NCBI GenBank assembly: GCA_963806395.1
Contig: CAWDYI010000019.1
Location: 62,001-126,000, forward strand
DNA length: 64,000 bases
Origin: DASSUW01 sp963806395
GTDB lineage: Bacteria > Actinomycetota > Thermoleophilia > Solirubrobacterales > Solirubrobacteraceae
Direction: 5' to 3'
Numbering within the stretch: position 1 is the stretch's first letter; every line of letters begins with the position of its first letter. A program made the translations under genes and the position numbers. This document shows positions 7,191-15,674 of this stretch, piece after piece. The notes under the pieces are model-generated. The model was not told the DNA's origin and searched no databases. It worked only from the letters and a program-made list of their open reading frames with translations.

Positions 7191-7844
7191 ATGGGCCTGT
7201 TCAAGGACATGAAGGGCGCGATCGGCGGCGCCAAGGAGCTCGGCGACCACCACGGCGGAATGCCGTCGATCGGCGGCGCCTTCAAGGACATCAAGGCGCT
7301 CTCCGACGACCGCGGCGAGCGCGAGGTGCTCGCGAAGGGCACGCCCGCCAAGGCGATCGTCAAGTCGTTCGCGATGCCGTCGACGACCGAGAAGTTCGCG
7401 ATGCAGATCGACCTCGAGATCCACCCTCCGGGCGGCGAGCCCTACCTGATCACGTACGTGTACCCGTCGGCCCGCCAGAAGGCGGCGATGTCGGTCGGGA
7501 TGGAGATCCCCGTCAAGTACCTGCCCGACGATCCGGCGCGCGTCGCCGTCCAGTGGGACGCGCTGAAGGGCTCGATCGCGGCGGCCGGCGGCGACATGGC
7601 CGCCGTCATGGGCGGACTCCAGAGCACCTACTCGGGAACCGCCGACGCGGCGATGCGCCAGGCGATGGCGAGCCCCGCCGCGCAGGCCGCGCCGTCGACG
7701 ATGCCCGGCGGCGTCCCGCCCGCCGCGGCCCCGGCCCAGGACCCGGCCACGCGCCTCAAGACGCTCGCCGACCTGCGCGACGCGGGCGCGATCACCGACG
7801 CCGAGTACGAGGCCAAGAAGGCCGAGATAATCCGTCAGATCTGA
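7191..7844 (+). CDS. SHOCT-domain protein
   Basis: 217 residues. It starts MGLFKDMKGAIGGAKELG, like its upstream neighbour. A beta-rich central segment ('AKGTPAKAIVKSFAMPSTTE', 'QIDLEIHPPGGEPYLITYVY', 'VKYLPDDPARVAVQWD') is followed by an Ala/Pro-rich linker. The last 35 residues are a SHOCT module ('LKTLADLRDAGAITDAEYEA', then KKAEIIRQI), a short C-terminal oligomerisation or binding motif. No enzymatic residues are seen. Its stop lies beside an 11-bp hairpin that also closes the gene coming from the other side. Confidence 0.82.
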   Translation: MGLFKDMKGAIGGAKELGDHHGGMPSIGGAFKDIKALSDDRGEREVLAKGTPAKAIVKSFAMPSTTEKFAMQIDLEIHPPGGEPYLITYVYPSARQKAAMSVGMEIPVKYLPDDPARVAVQWDALKGSIAAAGGDMAAVMGGLQSTYSGTADAAMRQAMASPAAQAAPSTMPGGVPPAAAPAQDPATRLKTLADLRDAGAITDAEYEAKKAEIIRQI

Positions 7845-7852
7845 GCGGTCGC

Positions 7853-7884
7853 CGCGCGGGCGGGTCCACTACACCGCCCGCGCG
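7853..7884. terminator. Bidirectional hairpin between convergent genes
   Basis: Perfect 11-bp arms CGCGCGGGCGG (7853-7863) and CCGCCCGCGCG (7874-7884) enclose a 10-nt loop. The minus-strand stop codon (7869-7871) lies in the loop. There is no U-tract, so it would be a GC-rich actinobacterial-type terminator or an mRNA 3' protector. Confidence 0.6.
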
Positions 7885-8204
7885 CTGCCGTGCTCGTCGG
7901 CGTAGCGCAGGATCGCTTCGCGCACCTCGTCCTTCGCCTGGCCGGTCATCGTGACGTGCGTCGCGCCGGCGGCGTCGGGCTTGAACGTGACCGACAGCCG
8001 GTACAGCGTCGACGCTATCCCGAACATCAGCAGGCGCGTCCCCTTGCCCGTCACGTCGGCCTCGTAGACGAGCGTGTCGTAGGACTCGTCCTTGCGCACG
8101 TAGCCGCCTTCGGTGAGGAACGCCGGCGGCTGGTCCCGCCATGCGGTGTACAGGTCGGCGTCACGGCCGGGCAGGGTGAAGGCGACTGTCAGCTCGTCGG
8201 CCAT
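7869..8204 (-). CDS. Small conserved protein of unknown function (SRPBCC/START-like fold possible)
   Basis: 111 residues, acidic and soluble, no signal peptide. 'ADELTVAFTLPGRDADLYTA', 'YDTLVYEADVTGKGTRLLMF' and 'LYRLSVTFKPDAAGATHVTM' alternate beta-like strands, then a helix 'KDEVREAILRYADEHG'. This pattern fits a short polyketide-cyclase/START-like or DUF domain, but no diagnostic motif is present. ATG 8204 lies 11 nt after a TAGGGT box. It converges on the SHOCT gene through the hairpin at 7853-7884. Confidence 0.6.
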   Translation of the reverse strand: MADELTVAFTLPGRDADLYTAWRDQPPAFLTEGGYVRKDESYDTLVYEADVTGKGTRLLMFGIASTLYRLSVTFKPDAAGATHVTMTGQAKDEVREAILRYADEHGSARAV

Positions 8205-8231
8205 CGCGAGCGCCGACCCTACCGCTCGTGG

Positions 8232-10253
8232 TCAGGCCGCGGTGCTGGCCACGCTGAAGCGGGCGAGGTCCGTGTGCTCCGGGCGCTGGAGCGTCTTCAG
8301 GAACGCGCGCACGACGTCGGGATCGAACTGCGTGCCGGCGCAGCGCTCGAGCTCGTCGAGGACGTGCTCGCGCGGGAGCGCCTTGCGGTAGGCGCGGTCG
8401 GCGCGCATGGCGTCGTAGGCATCGCAGACGGCGATGATGCGCGCACCGAGCGGGATGGCGTCGCCGGCGAGGGCGTCGGGATAGCCGGTCCCGTCGAAGC
8501 GTTCGTGCGAGGAGCGGACGAGCGGTGCCGCCGCCGCGAGTGCGGGGGCGCCCTGGAGGATCCGCTCGCCGATGATCGTGTGGCGGCGCATGAACGCCCA
8601 TTCGTCCTCGTCGAGCGGACCCGGCTTGCTGAGGATCGCGTCCGGGACGGCGGCCTTGCCGATGTCGTGGAGCACTGCGGCATGCCACACGGCGGTTCGG
8701 AGCTCCTCGCTCATCCCGAGCTCCGCGGCGACCTGCTGGGCCAGCGTGGCGACGCCGTCGCCGTGGTCGCCGAGGTCCGGATGACGCTCGGCGATCACGC
8801 GCAGGAGCACCGCCGTGCTCTGACCGCCGGCCGAGGCCCGGCGTCCGTTCTTCTCGGCGTACATGCGGCGGTCGGCGTCACGCAGGGCGTCCGCCGGATC
8901 GCTGTCGGCCACGTCGATCGTGGCGGTGCCCATTGCTGCCGTGATGTCGAACCCGTCGCCGCGCTCGCTCAGCGCCGCCCGGCTGGCGGCGGCGATCTCG
9001 GCGTGCTCCTCTGCGGGGGCGAACGCAAGCACGCAGAACTCGTCGCCGCCCATCCGATAGGCGCGACCGCGGCCTTCGACGGCTTCCTTCAGCGCGCGCC
9101 CGAGGCGGGCCAGCAGCCCGTCGCCCGCCGGGTGGCCGTACGTGTCGTTGTAGGCCTTGAAGCCGTTGAGATCGAACAGCGCCACGAGCAGCGGGCGCTC
9201 CGGCGACACATGCTCGATCTCGGACTCGAGATCGGCGACCAGACCCCGCCGGTTGCCGAGGTCGGTCAGCTCATCGGTGTTCGCCTCGCCACGGCTGGTC
9301 CCGAGCAACGTCATGTGCGCGCCGAGCGTCAGCCACAGCCGCACGCCCGCCACGGCCAGCGTCGCGAACGCGAGCACCGCCGCCGCATCACTCACGCGGT
9401 GGAAGTGATCGACGAGCAGTAGGACGAGCGCCGAGACCATCGCGGCGAGCGGCAATACCAGGAGCCGGCGGCCCTCGAGCCGGACCGCGCGCGCCCGGCC
9501 GGCCGGCTGCCACGCCGCGAGGGCGATGGCGAGTGCCGACGCGGGCCAGAGAGACGCTGCCCACGCGGGACCATCGGCCTGCCCGTCCGCGATCGCGGCC
9601 AGGTAGGCGATGTCCGCCACCGCGCTGAGCATCAGGCCGGCACCCAGGAACGCCATCGAGCGATCGGGCCGCCAGCCGGTAAGGGCGAGTGCGCCGATCA
9701 GCAACGCAAGCAGCAGAAGGTCGCCCATCGGATAGGCGAGATTGACCGCGACGGCCGCCAGTTCGCCCTCCACGCTCATCTCGAGGATCGGCGGCAGCAC
9801 GAGAGCAGCCGTCAACGCCGTCACGCCGAGCGCGGCGATGACGCCATCGAGCCACAGGCTCCGCTGGAACTCGCGGATCCGCCGGCGGGTCAGCAGGACC
9901 ACGGCGACCCAGCAGGCCGGGTAGAACACGAGCCAGCCGGCGTCGCTGACCGACGGATAGGGCGGCGCGTCGAGATGTGCCAGCACAAGCGTGTAGGTCA
10001 GGTCGGCTGCACTCCACGCAACGAGGGCGAAAGCGATCAACGCCCACGCCAGGCGCTCCGCGCGCACGGTCCACGCGCGCGCGACGCACACGAGCGCGGC
10101 ACCGAGCAGCACCGCGTTGTAGACACCCTCGTCGATCAGACGCGTGAGCGAGCCCTCGCCCGGCACGCCGAGGACGGCATGGGCGAAGTGGACCGCCAAT
10201 CCGGCGGCCAGCAGAAACTGCGCGATGCGAACGACTCGCGGAACACGACCCAT
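8232..10253 (-). CDS. Membrane-bound GGDEF + HD-GYP protein (c-di-GMP turnover)
   Basis: 673 residues. Residues about 1-310 contain many hydrophobic helices and form a membrane sensor. A diguanylate cyclase domain follows with 'FDLNGFKAYNDTYGHPAGDG' and intact signature 'RMGGDEFCVLAF' near residue 400; no RxxD inhibitory site stands five residues before it. The C-terminal HD-GYP domain is complete: 'HDIGKAAVPDAILSKPGPLD' near 529 and 'RFDGTGYPDALAGDAIPLGA' near 587. Synthesis and hydrolysis of c-di-GMP in one polypeptide are therefore both plausible. It stands alone between a short unknown gene and a divergent secreted protein. Confidence 0.93.
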   Translation of the reverse strand: MGRVPRVVRIAQFLLAAGLAVHFAHAVLGVPGEGSLTRLIDEGVYNAVLLGAALVCVARAWTVRAERLAWALIAFALVAWSAADLTYTLVLAHLDAPPYPSVSDAGWLVFYPACWVAVVLLTRRRIREFQRSLWLDGVIAALGVTALTAALVLPPILEMSVEGELAAVAVNLAYPMGDLLLLALLIGALALTGWRPDRSMAFLGAGLMLSAVADIAYLAAIADGQADGPAWAASLWPASALAIALAAWQPAGRARAVRLEGRRLLVLPLAAMVSALVLLLVDHFHRVSDAAAVLAFATLAVAGVRLWLTLGAHMTLLGTSRGEANTDELTDLGNRRGLVADLESEIEHVSPERPLLVALFDLNGFKAYNDTYGHPAGDGLLARLGRALKEAVEGRGRAYRMGGDEFCVLAFAPAEEHAEIAAASRAALSERGDGFDITAAMGTATIDVADSDPADALRDADRRMYAEKNGRRASAGGQSTAVLLRVIAERHPDLGDHGDGVATLAQQVAAELGMSEELRTAVWHAAVLHDIGKAAVPDAILSKPGPLDEDEWAFMRRHTIIGERILQGAPALAAAAPLVRSSHERFDGTGYPDALAGDAIPLGARIIAVCDAYDAMRADRAYRKALPREHVLDELERCAGTQFDPDVVRAFLKTLQRPEHTDLARFSVASTAA

Positions 10254-10294
10254 GTGCAGGGTGATCGACCGGGTTGGCTCGCCCTGAAGCCGCG

Positions 10295-10330
10295 TCAGGC
10301 GGTGATGTCACGGCGCGCGAACACGAGCTC
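10295..10330 (-). pseudogene. Possible vestigial C-terminus of an ABC-2 permease
   Basis: Read on the minus strand these bases encode ELVFARRDITA followed by a stop. The permease at 12674-13464 ends IVFARRDITA-stop, and about 26 of 32 bases match between the two loci. Nothing permease-like continues upstream. It could be the last trace of a deleted paralogue or a short chance match. The rest of 10254-10475 holds no recognisable gene, only the leader of the gene at 10476. Confidence 0.3.
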
Positions 10331-10475
10331 ACGTGCAGCGGAACGCCTCCGGTGCCGCGCGGCGGTCGCGAGCGGGATCGTTCAGCGTTGCGCCGGGCTG
10401 CTCGCGGACGCGATACCGTTGCGGGCGGGCCGTGCGGACGTGGCGGCCCGGGCGATCTCCTGGGAGGGAGGACAC

Positions 10476-11864
10476 ATGAAGTCACGCGCGATATTCGCGA
10501 CCGCTGTCGCGTTTCTCGTTTTGGCGGGGAGCGCAGCCGCGCACCCGCAACCGAGCACGTTCGGGCTGGGATTCGGCGTCGGCTGGCTGGACCCCGACGA
10601 CAGCAAGCTCCGGGGATTGATGAGTGCGCGGGCACCGGCGTGGGCGAATGCGCCGCAGTCGACCACGCGGTGTGTGCGGGGCATGGCCGGCGAGTTCCCG
10701 TGCGACGACATCGACATGCTCAGCCATCTTCCGCTGTCGAGCATCGGCGGCGGCGAGATCGGCAACGACATGTGGGGCTGGGAGGACAGGCGGACCGGCC
10801 GCGAGTACGCGCTCGTGGGCAAGACCAACGGCACCGCGTTCGTCGACATCTCCGATGCCACGCGACCGAGGTACCTCGGCCAGCTGCCGACCCAGAGCAC
10901 GGCCGGCGGCGTCTTCTGGCGCGACATCAAGGTCTACAAGGACCACGCCTTCGTCGTGTCCGAGAACACCAACCACGGCATGCAGGTGTTCGACCTCACG
11001 CGTTTGCGCCACGTGCGCGATGCACCCCGGACATTCGAGGCGGACGCGGTGTACACCGGCGTCAGCAGCACCCACAACCTCGACATCAACGAGGACTCCG
11101 GCTTCGCGTATCTCGTGGGGACCAACACCTGCGTGTCAGGCACGGAGCACGGCGGCCTGCACATGGTCGACATCCGGCGGCCGCAGAGCCCGAGGTTCGC
11201 GGGCTGTGCGCTGGTGGAGCCGCCGACCGACCCGGCCGCGCCGAACAACAACTACGTCCATGACAGCCAGTGCGTGAACTACCGCGGGCCGGACCGCGAG
11301 TTCAGGGGCCGCGAGATCTGCTTCGGCTCGAACGAGAACGCGGTCGTGATCTACGACGTCACCAGGAAGTCGAATCCGGTCGTGCTCTCGCAGACCAGCT
11401 ATCCGACCGCGGTATACACGCACCAGGGCTGGCTCACGGGCGACCGCAAGCGGTTCGTGTTCAACGACGAGGGCGACGAGGAGGGCTTCGGGAACCCGCC
11501 GACGGTGCCCCTCCAGACGACGTACGTCCTCGACGTCGAGGACCTCGAGGAGACGGGCGTCGTCATGGCCAGCACGAACAACACGACCTCGATCGACCAC
11601 AACCTGTACATGCCGGGCGACGGCTACGTGTACGAGTCCAACTACACCTCCGGCCTGCGCATCTTCACGGAGCGGTCGGTGCCCAGCGGCGACCTGCGCG
11701 AGGTCGCGTGGTTCGACGTGTATCCCGAGAACGACGACCCGACGTTCGAGGGCGGGACCTGGAGCAACTACAGCTGGTTCGACGACGGCGTGGTCGGCGT
11801 GAGCTCGATCGATCGTGGTCTGTTCCTCCTCAAGCCGAAGTTGGACCGGCGCCGCGGGCGTTAG
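10476..11864 (+). CDS. Secreted choice-of-anchor-B / LVIVD-repeat protein
   Basis: 462 residues. A Sec signal peptide ('SRAIFATAVAFLVLAGSAAA') ends near residue 25. The mature part resembles LVIVD-type beta-propeller repeats: 'EYALVGKTNGTAFVDISDAT', 'DIKVYKDHAFVVSENTNHGM', 'SGFAYLVGTNTCVSG', 'GLHMVDIRRPQSPRFAGC', 'GYVYESNYTSGLRIF'. Proteins of this group are secreted and mostly uncharacterised; they are seen in Actinobacteria with or without a cell-surface anchor, and here none is visible. The start ATG 10476 follows GGGAGGGAGG, a strong Shine-Dalgarno. A perfect terminator hairpin follows. The role is unknown; a binding or scaffold function is inference. Confidence 0.87.
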   Translation: MKSRAIFATAVAFLVLAGSAAAHPQPSTFGLGFGVGWLDPDDSKLRGLMSARAPAWANAPQSTTRCVRGMAGEFPCDDIDMLSHLPLSSIGGGEIGNDMWGWEDRRTGREYALVGKTNGTAFVDISDATRPRYLGQLPTQSTAGGVFWRDIKVYKDHAFVVSENTNHGMQVFDLTRLRHVRDAPRTFEADAVYTGVSSTHNLDINEDSGFAYLVGTNTCVSGTEHGGLHMVDIRRPQSPRFAGCALVEPPTDPAAPNNNYVHDSQCVNYRGPDREFRGREICFGSNENAVVIYDVTRKSNPVVLSQTSYPTAVYTHQGWLTGDRKRFVFNDEGDEEGFGNPPTVPLQTTYVLDVEDLEETGVVMASTNNTTSIDHNLYMPGDGYVYESNYTSGLRIFTERSVPSGDLREVAWFDVYPENDDPTFEGGTWSNYSWFDDGVVGVSSIDRGLFLLKPKLDRRRGR

Positions 11865-11878
11865 TCACAGGAGATCGC

Positions 11879-11902
11879 GGGGGGCGGCTTCGGCCGCCCC
11901 CC
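11879..11902. terminator. Strong TTCG-tetraloop terminator hairpin between convergent genes
   Basis: GGGGGGCGGC (11879-11888), loop TTCG, GCCGCCCCCC (11893-11902): ten perfect GC pairs capped by an extra-stable tetraloop. It lies just after the LVIVD protein stop and reaches the first base of the dehalogenase stop on the other strand. Confidence 0.8.
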
Positions 11903-12576
11903 TAGCAGGCGTCGGCGGCGACGATGTGCTCGGCGACCTCGAGGAGGTCGGCGCCGGTGATGTCGGGCCGGTCGCCGAGCGGGCTCAGGACCTTCCCCGG
12001 CCGGCTGACGAACGCTGCCGCGCAGCCGGCGGCGAGGGCGCCGGATATGTCCCACGCGTGGGCGGCGACCAGCCGAATGTCGCCCGGACTCGCCTCGAAC
12101 GTCCGGGCGACCAGGTGGTAGGGCTCCGGTCGCGGTTTGAGCGCCTGCACCTGGTCGGCGGAGAGGATCGCGTCGAACCGGTCGGCGATCCCGGCGTACG
12201 TGAGCTGATCTCGTGCCACGTCCAGCGGTGAGTTAGTGAGCGCCGCCAGCGCCAGGCCCGCCGTGCGCAGGCGGTCGAGCGCGGTCGCCGCGTCCGGATG
12301 CGGCGGCAGCTGTCGCATCTGGTCGAGGATGCGCTCACCCGCCCCGGGGTCGAGCTGCGTGCCGGTGCTCTCGGCCAGCATCGTCAGCGCCGCACGCTGC
12401 GCGGCGGGGAAGTCCACGTAGCGTCCGGTGAGCCCGCCGACGAAGCTGAGCTGCAGCATCTGCGCGAACCACTGCGCGCGCAGCGCGGCGCTGCCGAACG
12501 CCCGCTCGAACGGCTCGTCGAGAGCGCCGAGGTCCAGCAGCGTCTCATTGACGTCGAACGCGATCACGCGGGGCAT
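11902..12576 (-). CDS. Haloacid dehalogenase type II (HAD superfamily)
   Basis: 224 residues. HAD motif I with the nucleophilic Asp is 'IAFDVNETLLDLGALDEPFE', the form typical of type II (L-2-haloacid) dehalogenases. 'WFAQMLQLSFVGGLTGRYVD' belongs to the cap. Motif II is 'LALAALTNSPLDVARDQL', motif III Lys 'VQALKPRPEPYHLVARTF', and the last acidic motif is in 'LVAAHAWDISGALAAGC'. The family hydrolyses the C-Cl bond of 2-haloacids through an Asp-ester; some members act on other substrates. The gene is alone, so no pathway is implied. The stop overlaps a terminator hairpin shared with the convergent gene. Confidence 0.9.
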   Translation of the reverse strand: MPRVIAFDVNETLLDLGALDEPFERAFGSAALRAQWFAQMLQLSFVGGLTGRYVDFPAAQRAALTMLAESTGTQLDPGAGERILDQMRQLPPHPDAATALDRLRTAGLALAALTNSPLDVARDQLTYAGIADRFDAILSADQVQALKPRPEPYHLVARTFEASPGDIRLVAAHAWDISGALAAGCAAAFVSRPGKVLSPLGDRPDITGADLLEVAEHIVAADAC

Positions 12577-12673
12577 ACGGTGCCCCGTACCCGCCGGCCC
12601 GCTCTTCGAACGCGCCGAGGCGTCCGCACCGGCACCGAGCCGGAGTTCCTGGCGATCGCGTCCGGCCGGGCGC

Positions 12674-13464
12674 TCATGCCGTGATGTCGCGCCTTGCGAA
12701 CACGATCGCGGCGGCGGTCGCGGCCGCGGTGACGTAGACGCCGACGAGCAGCAGCGCCCGGGTCGAGGAGACGTCGGCGGTCCCGCCGGCGGCGAGCGCC
12801 TCGAGGAGCAGGCCCGGGAACCACTGGCCGGCCCCGGTCCACGCGTCCTCGAGCAGGTGCTCGAAGGGCCCCGACCAGACGATCCCGATGGCCAGCGCGA
12901 CCGGGATCGAGCGCACGAAGATCGCCAGTGCCATACCGAGCGACGCCCATGCCGCGACGCCGAACAGGGCGGTCGCGTAGTCGCCCGCCGCCTCGCCGAG
13001 CCCGTCGATGCCGAACCACGACGCCGTCGAGCACGTCCTGGGTCGGGGCGACAGCCGCCGATGCGACCACGGTCAGGATCTCGGCGAGCGCCAGCACGCC
13101 GGCGGCGAACGCCAGCAGCGCGGCCATCTTGCCCGCGAGGAGCGCCGCGCGCCGCGGCTGGCGCATCAGCAGCGTCCGGAAGGTCCCCTGCGAGAACTCG
13201 CCGGCGAAGTTGGCGATGAACAGGACGAGCACCAGGATCCCGGCGAACGAGACGCCGATCGCGAACGCCTCGGTGGCGCCGCCGGCCTCCGCCAGGGACT
13301 CGACGGTCGCCCCGCGCTGCGAGCCCGGCTCACCGGCATCCGTCGCCGACAGGAACACGGCGGCGGCCGCGATCGCGGCGAACGCGACCGCGCTGATCGA
13401 CGACGGCGACGGCCACGCGGCGACGACTCAGCTTGAGCAATTCCGCTTTGAACGTCCTGATCAT
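12674..13464 (-). pseudogene. ABC-2 type permease, interrupted by two apparent +1 frameshifts
   Basis: The start ATG 13464 overlaps the stop of the ATP-binding gene (ATGA). The first frame gives MIRTFKAELLKLSRRRVAVA. Near 13395-13402 the sequence continues in another frame ('ISAVAFAAIAAAAVFLSATD', through 'FSQGTFRTLLMRQPRRAALL'). Near 13020-13030 it moves again ('FGIDGLGEAAGDYATALFGV', through 'LLVGVYVTAAATAAAIVFAR', ending RDITA). Each change needs one extra base. Corrected, it is a 262-residue six-helix ABC-2 permease of normal length, the membrane partner of the gene at 13461. Decay or consensus error are both possible. Confidence 0.78.
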
Positions 13465-14396
13465 CGGTCGCCTCCGTTCATCATCGTCAGGTACCGGTCC
13501 TCGAGACTGGTGCGGGCGACACGCAGCTCTGCCAGCACGATCCCGCCGGTGCCCGCCGCTCGGTTCACGGCGGCGGCGAGGCCGCGCGGATCGCCGCCGT
13601 TCACCGCGATCTCGAGCTGGTCGTCGCCCGGCCGGCTGTCATGGCCGGCCGCGGCGAGCAGGTAGTGCAGTCGTTCGAGGTCGCCGGTGTGCTCGGGCGC
13701 CACGACGAGGGTCGCACCCGTCCGGTCGAGCAGCTCGGTGGCCGGTCCCTGGAACATCAGGCGCCCGTCGTCGATCACGATCAGCCAGTCGCAGACCTGC
13801 TCGAGCTCGGCCAGCACGTGTGAGGACACGAGGACGGTCCGCTCGCCGCTCGCGAGCCGGCCGATCAGGCCGCGCATCTCGTGCACGCCCGCAGGATCGA
13901 GCCCGTTGATCGGCTCGTCGAGGATCAGCAGCTTCGGATCGCCGAGCAGCGCGGCGGCGATCCCGAGCCGCTGCTTCATCCCGAACGAGTAGCGGCGGAC
14001 GCGATCATCCGCCCGCCCGGTCAGCCCCACCAGCTCGAGCAGGCCTGGGATCTGGGCGAGGTCGTGGCCGCCCGCCGTCGCCAGCACGGCGAGGTTCTGC
14101 GCGCCGGAGAGGCCCGGGTAGAAGGCCGGGCCCTCGATCAGGGCGCCGACGCTTCCGAGGTACGAGGCGGGATCGCCGAGCGGTGCGCCGAGCACCGCGC
14201 CGGTTCCCGCGGTCGGCGTCACGAGGCCGAGCAGCATCGCCATCGTCGTGGTCTTGCCGGCGCCGTTTGGACCGACGAACCCAGCGACGACGCCGGCCGG
14301 CACGTCGATCGTCAGGTCCTCGACGGCGACTCGCGAGCCGTAGCGCTTGGTCAGCCCGCTCAGGGACACCGCCGGCGGGTGTGGTTGCGTGGTCAT
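13461..14396 (-). CDS. ABC transporter ATP-binding protein (ABC-2 export type)
   Basis: 311 residues from ATG 14396. Walker A 'GFVGPNGAGKTTTMAMLLGL', signature 'YSFGMKQRLGIAAALLGDPK', Walker B 'LLILDEPINGLDPAG', and H-loop 'VLVSSHVLAELEQVCDWLIV' are all intact. The C-terminal 80 residues are the extension typical of bacitracin/daunorubicin-like exporters. It overlaps its permease by 4 bp (ATGA), so the pair should be made stoichiometrically. It diverges from a histidine kinase and response regulator that probably control it; such pairs often answer to cell-envelope antibiotics. In-frame upstream starts at 14408 and 14441 are possible. Confidence 0.92.
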   Translation of the reverse strand: MTTQPHPPAVSLSGLTKRYGSRVAVEDLTIDVPAGVVAGFVGPNGAGKTTTMAMLLGLVTPTAGTGAVLGAPLGDPASYLGSVGALIEGPAFYPGLSGAQNLAVLATAGGHDLAQIPGLLELVGLTGRADDRVRRYSFGMKQRLGIAAALLGDPKLLILDEPINGLDPAGVHEMRGLIGRLASGERTVLVSSHVLAELEQVCDWLIVIDDGRLMFQGPATELLDRTGATLVVAPEHTGDLERLHYLLAAAGHDSRPGDDQLEIAVNGGDPRGLAAAVNRAAGTGGIVLAELRVARTSLEDRYLTMMNGGDR

Positions 14397-14528
14397 GGGC
14401 GACACCATCGCGCCGGCCGGCCCGACCGTCGTCGCCCGCACCGGCGATCCTGCCTCGCCCGCGCGGACGATCGGAGCTCACCCGCACGGGTGAGGACGCA
14501 CCGCCGGATCGCCGCTACTTTCGAGGGC

Positions 14529-15674
14529 GTGGAACCGCTGCGCCATCCGCTCGACACCCGCCTGTTGGACGGGCTGCTGGCGATCGCGCTGGCGACCGCG
14601 CTGCAGCTCCAGCTGGCGCTGGGCGACCACGCCGGCGGAGAGGTCGTGAACGTCGCCGGCGGCCTGCTCCTGACCCTGCCGCTCGCCGCGCGCCGGCGGG
14701 CGCCGCTCGCGGTCGCGTGCGTGTTCGCGGCGACCGCCGCACTGAACGCGATCCTCGGGGGCGGCCTGTTCGAAGGGGACCCGCCACCGTTCGCGTCGCT
14801 GCTCACGGGAGCGGTCACGTTCTACTCGCTCGGCGCGCACGCCGAAGACCGGGCGGCGCTCGTGGGCGGCGCCGTCGGCATCGCCGGGCTGTGGACGGCC
14901 GTGATCGCCACCGAGGCGGACATCCAGAGCTTCCTGTTCTCGGCCGGGCTGATCGCGGCGACGCCCTGGCTCATCGGCCGCAGCGTGCGTGCGCGCGCGC
15001 TTCGGGTGGCGCTGCTGGAGCGCGAGCAGCGCCAGCGCGAGCGCGTCGCCGTGGCGGACGAGCGGGCGCGGATCGCGCGTGAGCTTCACGACGTCGTCGC
15101 CCACAGCGTGGGGGTGATGGTGGTACACGCGCAGGGCGCGCAGCGCGTGCTCGAGCGCGACCCCTCGCGTGCGCGGCAAGCGCTGGAGACGATCGAGCGT
15201 ACGGGTCAGACGGCGCTGGAGGAGATGCGCAACACGCTCGGCGTGCTGCGCCGGCCGGACGCCGACGCGCCGCTGGCACCGCAGCCCGGGATGGACGATC
15301 TCGCCGCGCTGATCGAGCAGGCGCGCGAGGGCGGGCTGACGGTCGAGCTGGTCACCGAGGGCGACCCGTCGCCGCTGCCGGCCGGCGTGGACCGGTCCGC
15401 GTACCGCATCGTGCAGGAGGCGCTGACCAACGCGCGCAAGCACGCGGGCCCGGTGCGCACCCGCGTCGCGGTCCGCTACCGCGGTGGTGAGCTCGAGCTG
15501 GAGATCTCCGACGACGGCGCTCCCGGCCAGGTGCGAAACGGCGCTCCGAGCAATGACGGGCACGGCCTCGTCGGGATGCGCGAGCGCGTCGCGCTCTACG
15601 GCGGCGACCTGCACGCCGGCCACCGGCCCGAGGGCGGCTTCGTCGTGCGCGCGTCGCTCCCGCTCGCGCCGTGA
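14529..15674 (+). CDS. Sensor histidine kinase, NarL-type (HisKA_3)
   Basis: 381 residues from GTG 14529. About four membrane helices occupy residues 10-150. The phospho-acceptor is in 'ERARIARELHDVVAHSVGVM' (His near residue 187). The ATP-binding domain has N-box 'RIVQEALTNARKHAG', G1 'LELEISDDGAPG' and 'GHGLVGMRERVALYGG'. It is a membrane kinase of the DesK/LiaS class. Its TGA overlaps the GTG of the response regulator (GTGA), so the two are translationally coupled. Divergence from the ABC exporter suggests it regulates that exporter. The ligand is unknown. Confidence 0.93.
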   Translation: MEPLRHPLDTRLLDGLLAIALATALQLQLALGDHAGGEVVNVAGGLLLTLPLAARRRAPLAVACVFAATAALNAILGGGLFEGDPPPFASLLTGAVTFYSLGAHAEDRAALVGGAVGIAGLWTAVIATEADIQSFLFSAGLIAATPWLIGRSVRARALRVALLEREQRQRERVAVADERARIARELHDVVAHSVGVMVVHAQGAQRVLERDPSRARQALETIERTGQTALEEMRNTLGVLRRPDADAPLAPQPGMDDLAALIEQAREGGLTVELVTEGDPSPLPAGVDRSAYRIVQEALTNARKHAGPVRTRVAVRYRGGELELEISDDGAPGQVRNGAPSNDGHGLVGMRERVALYGGDLHAGHRPEGGFVVRASLPLAP

